The position numbers were made by a program, and so were the translations under genes. 63,190 nucleotides of DNA from Acidimicrobiia bacterium (GTDB lineage Bacteria > Actinomycetota > Acidimicrobiia > Acidimicrobiales > Aldehydirespiratoraceae), in NCBI GenBank assembly GCA_022828135.1, contig JAJEJB010000008.1, positions 1 through 63,190 on the forward strand. The letters run 5' to 3'. Shown here piece by piece: positions 51,215-58,955 of the stretch. The notes under the pieces are model-generated. The model made no database searches. It was not told the origin of the DNA and saw only the letters and a list, made by a program, of their open reading frames with translations. Each line of letters starts with the position of its first letter. The stretch's first letter is position 1.

Positions 51215-53677
51215 GTGACGCAAGAGGCGCGGTGCGTGATCATCGGGGGCGGGGCCATGGGGGTCGGCCTGCTCTACTACCTCGCCCACGAGGGCTGGAC
51301 CGACACCATCCTGCTGGAGAAGGGCGAGCTGACCTCGGGGTCCACCTGGCACGCGGCCGGGCTGATCCCCAACTTCATCGGCGATCTGAACATGGCCAAG
51401 GTCCACGAGCAGGCGGTGGCGCTGTACCCCCGCCTCGAGGAGGAGACCGGGCTGTCGGCCGGCTGGCACGGCTGCGGAGCCATCCGGCTGGCCCGCACCG
51501 ACGACGAGGTCGACTGGCACCGCTACGTGCACGCCATGCTCACCCAGGTCGGCATCGAGTCGTACCTGATCGGCCCGGCCGAGATCCGCGAGCGCCACCC
51601 GCTGCTGGAGGACCTCAGCGACATCCAGCTCGGGTTCTACACCCCCAACGACGGCTGGACCGACCCGTCGGGCTGCACCAACGCCATGGCCCGGGGCGCC
51701 CGCAACCTGGGCTGCGAGATCCGGCGCCACACGCTGGTGACCGACATGAACCTCCTGCCCGACGGGCGCTGGGAGATCATCGCAACCCCCGGCGGCATGA
51801 GCGGCAAGGGTGCCGACAGCTACCGGATCGTGTGCGAGCACGTCGTGAACGCGGCCGGCCACTACGCGCCGCAGCTCGGGGCCATGGTCGGCCTGGACGT
51901 GCCCATCGTCTCGGTGATCCACCAGTACCTGGTCACCGAGCCCCTCCAGGCCATGATCGACCTGGGCTTCGAGCCTCCCGTGACACGCGACCCCCGGTCC
52001 TCGTGCTACTACCGCCGGGAGATCGACGGCCTGCTGGTCGGCCCCTACGAGATGTCCGACTCCAGGGTGTACGGGGTGGAGGGCATCGACTGGGCCGACG
52101 ACTTCCACCTCACCGGCGAGAACGTCGACGTGCTCGAGGAGTGCCTCGAGTACACGGTCATGCGCATCCCCGCCTTCGCCGAGGCCGGCATCAAGCAGAT
52201 CGTGTCCGGCCCGATCACCCACACCCCCGATTCCGGGTACCTGATGGGGCCCGCGCCGGGGCTGCGCAACTACTGGCACTGCAACGGAGCGTCCATCGGC
52301 ATCACCCAGGGTCCCGGCGCGGGGAAGTACCTGGCCCAGTGGATGATCCACGGTCAGACCGAGATCAACGTCCGGGGCATGGATCCCCGCCGCTTCGGGG
52401 ATCACAGCGGGCCCCGCTCGACCTTCGCCATCGCCAAGGCCCACGACGAGTACCACGAGATGTACCAGGTGCGCCTGCCGGGCGAGTTCCGGGCCGCGGG
52501 GCGGCCCCAGAAGACCAACCCCATCTACGGTCGCCTCGACCGGCTGGGCGCCCAGTGGCAGGAGGTCTACGGCTGGGAGCGGCCCCAGTACTTCTCGCCC
52601 AACGGGACCGGCGAGCGGCACTCGTTCCGCCGCTCCAACGCCTTCGATCCGGTGGCCGACGAGGTGCGGGGAGTGCGCGAGAGGGTCGGGATCGCCGACA
52701 TCACCGCCTTCGCCTCCTTCGAGGTTACCGGGGCCGACGCGGCCGCCCTGCTTGATCGTCTGTCGGCCAACCGGCTGCCGGCCCGTGACGGCGGCATCCG
52801 GCTGACGCACATGCTCACCGAGCTCGGCGGCATCGAGTGCGAGATGACCATCGCCCGGCTGGCGCCCGACCGCTTCTACGCGACCTCGGCCATCATGGGC
52901 CAGAGCCACGACCTCGACTGGCTCGTGCAGCACATCGCCGATGGCGAGGATGTGGAGGTGGCCGATGTCACCGACTCCACCGGCCTTCTGGCGGTGACCG
53001 GCCCCCGGGCCCGCGACGTGCTCGCGCCGCTCACCGACGCCGACTTGAGCAACGAGGGGTTCCGTTGGCTGACCGCGGCCGAGATCGGTGTCGCCGGTGT
53101 GCCGTGCCTGGCCCTGCGGGTGTCGTATGTGGGGGAGTTGGGCTGGGAGCTGCACTGTGGCATGGACCGTCTGGCCGAGCTGTACGACGCGGTGGTGGCC
53201 GCGGGCGAGCCCCACGGCATGGTCCATTTCGGCAGCTACGCCATGAACGTCATGCGCATCGAGAAGGGCTACAAGGCGTGGGGCTCGGAGCTCACCACCG
53301 AGATCACCCCGATCGAGGCCCGTCTCGAGCGCTTCATCGACCTCGAGCGGCCATTCATAGGCCGCGACGCCACCGTGGCCCGCCGCGACCACTCCGAGCC
53401 GCTGTCGATGGTGCTGGTGTACTGCGAGGTGGACGCCACCGACAACGACGTGCGCGGCAACGAGCCCGCCTTCGACGCCGACGGCAACGTCATGGGTATC
53501 GCCACCAGCGGCACCTGGGGCCACACCGTTGGACGCAGCCTGGCTTTCGTCTATGTGGCGCCGGAGTTCGAGGCGCCCGGATCGACGTTCGAGCTCGACC
53601 TGCTGGGGGAGCGCCGGGTATGCACCGTGCTGGCCGAGCCGGCCTACGATCCGGCCAACATGGCCCCCCGCGCCTGA
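51215..53677 (+). CDS. FAD-dependent dehydrogenase with GcvT domain, copy 2
   Basis: This 820-residue protein has the same plan as the 44917 gene: an FAD domain (CVIIGGGAMGVGLLYYLA; GSTWHAAGLIPNFIGD with likely covalent-FAD H46) followed by an aminomethyltransferase domain from about residue 430 that includes VGIADITAFASFEV. It should oxidise dimethylglycine, sarcosine or a related methylated amine. GTG 51215 is chosen because of the strong site caggagggg just upstream and a natural N-terminus. An MttB-family gene follows 15 bp later, so the two are probably a functional pair. Confidence 0.86.
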   Translation: MTQEARCVIIGGGAMGVGLLYYLAHEGWTDTILLEKGELTSGSTWHAAGLIPNFIGDLNMAKVHEQAVALYPRLEEETGLSAGWHGCGAIRLARTDDEVDWHRYVHAMLTQVGIESYLIGPAEIRERHPLLEDLSDIQLGFYTPNDGWTDPSGCTNAMARGARNLGCEIRRHTLVTDMNLLPDGRWEIIATPGGMSGKGADSYRIVCEHVVNAAGHYAPQLGAMVGLDVPIVSVIHQYLVTEPLQAMIDLGFEPPVTRDPRSSCYYRREIDGLLVGPYEMSDSRVYGVEGIDWADDFHLTGENVDVLEECLEYTVMRIPAFAEAGIKQIVSGPITHTPDSGYLMGPAPGLRNYWHCNGASIGITQGPGAGKYLAQWMIHGQTEINVRGMDPRRFGDHSGPRSTFAIAKAHDEYHEMYQVRLPGEFRAAGRPQKTNPIYGRLDRLGAQWQEVYGWERPQYFSPNGTGERHSFRRSNAFDPVADEVRGVRERVGIADITAFASFEVTGADAAALLDRLSANRLPARDGGIRLTHMLTELGGIECEMTIARLAPDRFYATSAIMGQSHDLDWLVQHIADGEDVEVADVTDSTGLLAVTGPRARDVLAPLTDADLSNEGFRWLTAAEIGVAGVPCLALRVSYVGELGWELHCGMDRLAELYDAVVAAGEPHGMVHFGSYAMNVMRIEKGYKAWGSELTTEITPIEARLERFIDLERPFIGRDATVARRDHSEPLSMVLVYCEVDATDNDVRGNEPAFDADGNVMGIATSGTWGHTVGRSLAFVYVAPEFEAPGSTFELDLLGERRVCTVLAEPAYDPANMAPRA

Positions 53678-53692
53678 AGGGAGGCGAGGCGT

Positions 53693-55237
53693 ATGGCTGA
53701 CCAACCAGGAGGCCGGCGCCGCACCGGGGGCCGGGCCGGCCGCATAGCGGCTCGCCAGGCTCCGCTGGAAGTCGACGTGCGCCCGGTGCGCCCCGGACTG
53801 CCCGGCGGCAAGTTCTCTCCCCTGAGCGAGCCCGACATGCAGCAGGTGTACGACACCGCGCTGGCGCTGCTCGAAGACGTCGGCATGGGCTCGCCCATCG
53901 AGGAATTCGTCGACGTGGTCACCGCGGCCGGCGGCCATGTCGACGACGCCGGTCGCCTGCGCTATCCGAAGGGCGTGGTGGAGGGAGCCATCGCCACCGC
54001 GGCCAAGGAGTGGGTCTGGCACGGCTTCGACGACGACCGGTCGATCATCGTGGGCGGCGACCGGGTCCACTTCGGCACCGCCGGCGCCGCCGTCCTCATG
54101 TACGACCATGTCACCGAGGTCTTCCGTCCCTCCACCGCGGTCGATGTCTACGACTGCGCCCGGCTGGTCGACGCCCTCGACAACATTCACTTCTTCGTCC
54201 GCACCGTGGTGGCCCGCGACATGGAGGACGCCCGGTTGCTCGACCTCAACACCGCCTATGCGGCCATGGTCGGCACCACCAAGCCCATCGGCACGTCGTG
54301 GTTCGAGCGGGAGCACGTGTACGAGACGGTGGACATGTTCGACATGGCCCTGGGCGGACCCGGCGAGTTCCGCAAGCGCCCCTTCGTGGCGGCCAACAAC
54401 ACGTTCGTGGTGCCGCCGCTGCGCTTCGCGGAGGAGTCGGCGAAAGCCATGGTGGCCCAGGTCGAGACGGGCATGCCCATCAACCTGCTGTCGGCCGGTC
54501 AGGCCGGGGCCACCTCGCCCGCGGCGCTGGCCGGTTCGCTGGCCCAGGCCCTGGCCGAGTGCCTCGCCGCCCTCACCGGGGTGAACCTCTTGAGCCCGGG
54601 CCACCCGTGCGTGATGGGCATGTGGCCGTTCGTGTCGGACCTGCGCACCGGCGCCATGAGCGGAGGCTCGGGCGAGGAGGGCATCCTCAATGCGGCCGCG
54701 GCCCAGTTGCTCAACTGGATGGGCCTGCCGTCGGGGGTGGCCGCCGGCATGGCCGACTCCAAGGTGCCCGACAACCAGACCGGCTACGAGAAGGGCATAA
54801 ACATCACGCTGGCCGGTCAGGCCGGGGCCAACCTGGTGTACGAGTCGGCCGGGATGCTGGCCAGCATCCTGAGCTGCTCGCTGGAGGCCCTGGTGATCGA
54901 CAACGACATGCTCGGCTCCATCAACCGCACCGTGCGGGGGATCGAGGTGGACGAGGAGACCCTGTCGGCCCAGCTGATCGCCGACGTGGTGTCGGGTCCG
55001 GGCCACTTCCTGGGCTCGCCGCAGACCCTGGAGCTGATGCAGCGCGATTACGTCTACCCCGAGATAGGCGACCGCGACACTCCCGACAACTGGCTCGACG
55101 CCGGGGGCAAGGACTCGCGGGCCCGGGCCCACGAGTACGTGCAGCGGGTGCTGGCGGAACACAACCCCACCCACATCAGCGCCGAAGTCGACGCCCGCAT
55201 CCGGTCCGCCTTCCCGATCCACCTGCCCCAGCCGTAA
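53693..55237 (+). CDS. MttB-family methyltransferase without pyrrolysine
   Basis: This 514-residue protein belongs to the trimethylamine methyltransferase superfamily: FGTAGAAVLMYD, TKPIGTSWFE, NLLSAGQAGATSPAALAGSLAQALAE in short form, and DSKVPDNQTGYEKG in place of the pyrrolysine region. There is no in-frame UAG, so it is of the non-pyrrolysine branch, which in other organisms demethylates glycine betaine, carnitine or proline betaine with a corrinoid partner. No corrinoid protein is encoded here, and the aerobic setting beside an FAD/GcvT enzyme is unusual. It may use a distant corrinoid or hand methyl groups to folate. Substrate unknown. Confidence 0.85.
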   Translation: MADQPGGRRRTGGRAGRIAARQAPLEVDVRPVRPGLPGGKFSPLSEPDMQQVYDTALALLEDVGMGSPIEEFVDVVTAAGGHVDDAGRLRYPKGVVEGAIATAAKEWVWHGFDDDRSIIVGGDRVHFGTAGAAVLMYDHVTEVFRPSTAVDVYDCARLVDALDNIHFFVRTVVARDMEDARLLDLNTAYAAMVGTTKPIGTSWFEREHVYETVDMFDMALGGPGEFRKRPFVAANNTFVVPPLRFAEESAKAMVAQVETGMPINLLSAGQAGATSPAALAGSLAQALAECLAALTGVNLLSPGHPCVMGMWPFVSDLRTGAMSGGSGEEGILNAAAAQLLNWMGLPSGVAAGMADSKVPDNQTGYEKGINITLAGQAGANLVYESAGMLASILSCSLEALVIDNDMLGSINRTVRGIEVDEETLSAQLIADVVSGPGHFLGSPQTLELMQRDYVYPEIGDRDTPDNWLDAGGKDSRARAHEYVQRVLAEHNPTHISAEVDARIRSAFPIHLPQP

Positions 55238-55271
55238 GCTCAGCACCCAGGCATCAGATCCAGGAGGCAGC

Positions 55272-55469
55272 ATGAGAGTTCGCGTCGACCAGGAGGCCTG
55301 CCAGGGCCACAACCGCTGCTACATGCTGGCGCCCGAACTGTTCGATGTGGACGACGAGGGCACCGCCTTCGAGATCGGCGACGGTGAGGTGCCCCCCGGG
55401 CTGGAGGACAAGGCCCGCTTGGCCTTCGACAACTGCCCCGAGTACGCGGTCGAGCTGATCGAAGACTGA
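55272..55469 (+). CDS. 3Fe-4S ferredoxin, P450/oxygenase type
   Basis: This 65-residue protein has C10, C16 and C55 in CQGHNRC and NCPEYA, the three-cysteine set of actinobacterial 3Fe-4S ferredoxins that serve P450s and sometimes Rieske enzymes; the usual fourth cysteine is a histidine. It has the ribosome site aggaggc and lies 34 bp after the MttB gene. Likely partners in this window are the P450 at 47380 and the Rieske oxygenase at 49754, neither with a reductase nearby. Confidence 0.9.
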   Translation: MRVRVDQEACQGHNRCYMLAPELFDVDDEGTAFEIGDGEVPPGLEDKARLAFDNCPEYAVELIED

Positions 55470-55490
55470 TCGCGCGAGCTACCCAGTCTT

Positions 55491-55531
55491 CCGCTCCTGT
55501 TCGCTTCGCTCACGGGCCGCTCGGGCCACGG
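55491..55531 (-). repeat. Dispersed repeat, copy 4
   Basis: This copy (core ttcgcttcgctcacgggccg) lies between the ferredoxin and EF-G-like genes. It matches copy 1 in orientation and is the complement of copies 2 and 3. The 55470-55637 gap contains no other feature I can support. Confidence 0.8.
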
Positions 55532-55637
55532 CTCCGCTCCGCCTCGCCTCTGGTGCGCACTAGCCGTTCACGGCCGACCCGGTTAGTGTCGGCGTCCCTA
55601 TGCGTGCGTAGACCTACCAACGGGAGGGATAGTCAGC

Positions 55638-57683
55638 GTGTCGTCGCAATCCATCAGAAACGTCGTCCTCGTCGGCCACAACGGCAACGGCAAGACCACC
55701 CTCGCCGAGGCAATGCTGTACCGGGCCGGTGTGTTGGGCCGGATGGGCCGCGTGGACGACGGCACCGCCCACTGCGACCACGACCCCGAGGAGAAGGCCC
55801 GCCACCAGAGTCTGGGTGTCGCGGTGGCGTCGTTCGACTGGCGTGACCACAGGGTCAACATCATCGACACCCCGGGCTACACCGACTTCGTAGGCGAGGC
55901 CGTCAACGGCATGCACGCAGCCGATCTGGCCGTCTTCGTTGTGGATGCGGTGTCGGGGGTGCAGGCCCAGGACCAGGTCATGTGGCGCCACGCCGAACGC
56001 TTGGGACTGCCCCGGATGGTGTTCGTGAACGGGCTCGACCGGGAGCGCTCGTCGTTCGAGCGCACCCTGGACGGCCTGCAGTCGCACTTCGGCTCCCACA
56101 CCGAAGCGGTCGAGCTCCCGCTGGGAGTGGAGGCGTCCTTCCACGGCATCGCCGATCTGGTGGGCGACGGCGCCCTCGACTACAGCAGCGGGCAGTCGTC
56201 GGCCGCGCCCATTCCCGACGACGTGGCCTCAGCCGCATCCGACGGCCACATCCAGCTCGTGGAGGACGTCGTCGAGGGCGACGACGAGCTCCTCGAGCAG
56301 TACCTGGAGGGGGAGGAGCCCACCCAGGAGCAGCTGGAGCAGCTCATCCGGGACGCGGTCGTGCACCGCAACGTGTTCCCGGTGCTGTGCGGCTCGGCGG
56401 CCAAGCCCATAGGTGTGGACCACCTGCTCGACTTCATCTGCCGGGTCGGCCCCGCGCCCGGCGACACCGGCCCGGTTGCCGCGGTGCGGAGCGGTGAGTC
56501 GGTCACCTTGGAGATCGACGATGCCGGCCCGCCGGTGGTGCTGGTGTTCAAGACCCGTATCGACGACTTCCTGGGGCAGATCTCGTTCATGAAGGTGCTG
56601 TCGGGCACTATCCGCTCCAACGAGACGCTGGTCAACAGCCGCACCGGCGACAAGGAGCGGCTCCACAACCTGATGTCGTTCACTGGTGCCGACCACCAAG
56701 GCGTGGATCACCTCGATGCGGGCGACATCGTGGCCGTCACCAAGCTCGGCGATGTGCGGACCGGCGACACGCTGTCCAACGATGCAGCGCTGTCGGTGCC
56801 GATCACCCCGCCGCCCGTCCCCGTCTACGGCGTGGCCGTCCATGCCTCGGCCCCAGCCCAGGAGGACAAGCTGGCCTCGGCGCTGCGCCGCTTCGCAACC
56901 GAGGATCCCAGCCTCGTCATCCGCCAGGACCCCACCACTCGCCAGACGGTGCTGTCCGGTGCCGGTGAGGCCCATATCCGGGTGGTGCGCTCCCGGCTAG
57001 AGCGCATGGGGATCGACTTCGAGGTCGAGAACATGCGGGTGGCCTACCTGGAGACGCTGGCCCGGCCGGCCGATGTGGAGGCCAAGCACAAGAAGCAGAG
57101 CGGCGGGCACGGGCAGTTCGCGGTGGCCATGGTGCGTTTCGAGCCGCTGCCGCGGGGTGGTGGCTACGAGTTCGACACCGAGGTGAGCGGAGGAGCCATT
57201 CCCCGCAACCTGATACCGGCGGTGGGTTCGGGCATCGAGGAGGCCATGGCCAACGGCGGCCGGCACGGGTTCCCGATGGTGGACCTGCGGGCAGTGTGCT
57301 ACGACGGCAAGCACCATTCGGTGGACTCGTCGGAGATGAGCTTCAAGATCGCGGGATCGCTGGCGCTCAAGCAGGCGGTGGAGCAGGCGGGCAGCGCGGT
57401 GCTCGAACCGATCAGCGAGATCAGTGTCGAGGTTCCCGACAGCTACCAGGGCGACGTTCTGGGCGACTTGAACTCGCGACGGGGCCAGGTATTCGGCACC
57501 GAGCCGGGCTCGACTGCGGGCACCAGCGTGATCCGGGCCCACGTTCCGACGTCGGAGATCCTCAGCTACGTGATCGACCTGCGGTCGATGACCGGCGGCA
57601 CCGGCACCTTCAGTGCCGAGCACCACGACTACCAGCCGCTGCCGCACGCCCTGCTGGCCAAGGTGTTGGTGGCCGACGACTGA
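55638..57683 (+). CDS. EF-G-like translational GTPase (EF-G2 type)
   Basis: This 681-residue GTPase has the P-loop GHNGNGKT (13-20), the G3 motif DTPGYTDFVGE, and the EF-G domains II to V (KIAGSLALKQAVEQA region and a final RSMTGGTGTFSAEH). The G4 motif, normally NKxD, reads NGLD (131-134), so nucleotide specificity may be relaxed. That and the short switch I mark it as the actinobacterial EF-G2 type rather than the main elongation factor. GTG 55638 follows cgggaggg. It is not clearly linked in function to the amine genes. Confidence 0.87.
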   Translation: MSSQSIRNVVLVGHNGNGKTTLAEAMLYRAGVLGRMGRVDDGTAHCDHDPEEKARHQSLGVAVASFDWRDHRVNIIDTPGYTDFVGEAVNGMHAADLAVFVVDAVSGVQAQDQVMWRHAERLGLPRMVFVNGLDRERSSFERTLDGLQSHFGSHTEAVELPLGVEASFHGIADLVGDGALDYSSGQSSAAPIPDDVASAASDGHIQLVEDVVEGDDELLEQYLEGEEPTQEQLEQLIRDAVVHRNVFPVLCGSAAKPIGVDHLLDFICRVGPAPGDTGPVAAVRSGESVTLEIDDAGPPVVLVFKTRIDDFLGQISFMKVLSGTIRSNETLVNSRTGDKERLHNLMSFTGADHQGVDHLDAGDIVAVTKLGDVRTGDTLSNDAALSVPITPPPVPVYGVAVHASAPAQEDKLASALRRFATEDPSLVIRQDPTTRQTVLSGAGEAHIRVVRSRLERMGIDFEVENMRVAYLETLARPADVEAKHKKQSGGHGQFAVAMVRFEPLPRGGGYEFDTEVSGGAIPRNLIPAVGSGIEEAMANGGRHGFPMVDLRAVCYDGKHHSVDSSEMSFKIAGSLALKQAVEQAGSAVLEPISEISVEVPDSYQGDVLGDLNSRRGQVFGTEPGSTAGTSVIRAHVPTSEILSYVIDLRSMTGGTGTFSAEHHDYQPLPHALLAKVLVADD

Positions 57684-57698
57684 GCGGGCGTTTGGGGC

Positions 57699-57776
57699 TG
57701 GCGCGCTCGAAGGGACTCGAACCCCCAACCTTCTGATCCGTAGTCAGATGCTCTATCCAAATTGAGCTACGAGCGC
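57699..57776 (-). tRNA. tRNA-Arg (anticodon ACG)
   Basis: On the minus strand a complete cloverleaf can be drawn: acceptor stem gcgctcg with cgagcgc, D arm with agctcaatttggatagagc, anticodon loop ctacgga giving anticodon ACG, and T arm gggggttcgagtccc. The 3' CCA is encoded. With A34 modified to inosine it reads CGU, CGC and CGA. It sits between the EF-G-like gene and ilvE. Confidence 0.96.
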
Positions 57777-57889
57777 TGGGGAATCGCCAGTGTACGTCGC
57801 GGTCGGGCCAAGACAATACGCGGGTGGGTGATGCCGCCTCGCGGTCCAGCGTCCGCTATACACATACGGTCACCCCGAAGGGAGCCCGA

Positions 57890-58915
57890 GTGACCCGCAA
57901 GCCCGACCCGTTCACCGTCCCGTTCGGGACCGTCCTGTGCGACTGGATGACCACCGCTCGCGCCGACGGCGGTGCTTACGTCTACGGCGGAACACCCGAG
58001 CCCTACCGTGACCACACGATCAGCCCGGCCGCGCACGCGCTGCACTACGCCAGCGCCATCTTCGAGGGCCTCAAGGCCCATCGCCAGAATGACGGTTCGC
58101 TGGCAGTGTTCCGCCTCGACCGTCACATCCAGCGGATGGCGACCAGCGCGGCCCTGCTGCGGCTGCCCCGGATCGATCCCGACACGCTGCGCCAGATGAT
58201 CATCGACTCGGTGGAGGCCAACGCGGATGAGGTCCCCGATCCGCCGGGCTCGCTGTACATCCGCCCGACCCTTGTCGGCACCGATCCCGACATCGGTGCG
58301 GCCGCCCGCCCGAGCCGCAGCGCCCTGCTGTACGTGGTGAACAGCCCGGTCGGCGACTACTTCAAGGGCGGGGTGCGGCCGCTCACCCTGCTGCTGGAGA
58401 CGTCGATCCCCCGCACCGTGCCCAAGTTCGGCATGGTCAAGTGCGGCGCCAACTACGCCATGGCCTTGGGTGTGACTCTGGACTCGATGGCCGCCAGCGA
58501 AGCAATCGACCAGATCCTGTTCGCCACCGGGGATGACATCACCGAGACGGGTGCGGCCAACTTCTTCCTCGCCGACGACGAGCGGGTGGTCACCCGGCAC
58601 TTGGACGAGTCCTTCCTGCACGGGATCACCCGGGCCTCGGTGATCGAGCTGGCCGATCACCTCGGCTACCAGGTCGAGGAACGCACGATCCATCCCGACG
58701 AGCTGGTCGACTGGGCCGAGCGGGGTGAGGCCTTCCTGGCCGGCACGGCCGCGGTTCTGGCGCCGGTGGGCAGCATCGTCCACGACGGCGCGACGCTCAC
58801 GTTCGGCGGCGGTCAGCCGGGCCGCAACGCTATGAGGCTGCGCCAAGCGCTGGTGGACATCCAGGTGGGGGCGGCACCGGACCCGTTCGGCTGGCGCACC
58901 CCGGTCCGGGGCTGA
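57890..58915 (+). CDS. ilvE: Branched-chain amino acid aminotransferase (class IV PLP)
   Basis: This 341-residue fold-type IV aminotransferase has SPAAHALHYASAIFEGLKAHR, RLDRHIQRM, YIRPTLVGTD, the PLP lysine in FGMVKCGANYAMAL, and ITETGAANFFL. It catalyses the last step in valine, leucine and isoleucine synthesis. GTG 57890 gives a normal N-terminus with a gaaggga site upstream; a possible -10 (tatacac) lies about 30 bp before. It is followed within 41 bp by the phosphonate fusion gene, on the same strand. Confidence 0.9.
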   Translation: MTRKPDPFTVPFGTVLCDWMTTARADGGAYVYGGTPEPYRDHTISPAAHALHYASAIFEGLKAHRQNDGSLAVFRLDRHIQRMATSAALLRLPRIDPDTLRQMIIDSVEANADEVPDPPGSLYIRPTLVGTDPDIGAAARPSRSALLYVVNSPVGDYFKGGVRPLTLLLETSIPRTVPKFGMVKCGANYAMALGVTLDSMAASEAIDQILFATGDDITETGAANFFLADDERVVTRHLDESFLHGITRASVIELADHLGYQVEERTIHPDELVDWAERGEAFLAGTAAVLAPVGSIVHDGATLTFGGGQPGRNAMRLRQALVDIQVGAAPDPFGWRTPVRG

Positions 58916-58955
58916 ACCGGCACCACGAATTCTCGAACCCGGCCCCGGCCCGCAA

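Noticed and set aside
53693..55237. Pyrrolysine in the MttB-family protein
   Set aside because: There is no in-frame UAG in the gene and no pyl genes in the window; it belongs to the non-pyrrolysine branch.
51203..55312. A 1369-codon open frame on the minus strand
   Set aside because: It runs antisense to two well-supported genes, has a low-complexity His/Gly/Val/Arg composition typical of mirror frames in GC-rich DNA, and no recognisable domain.
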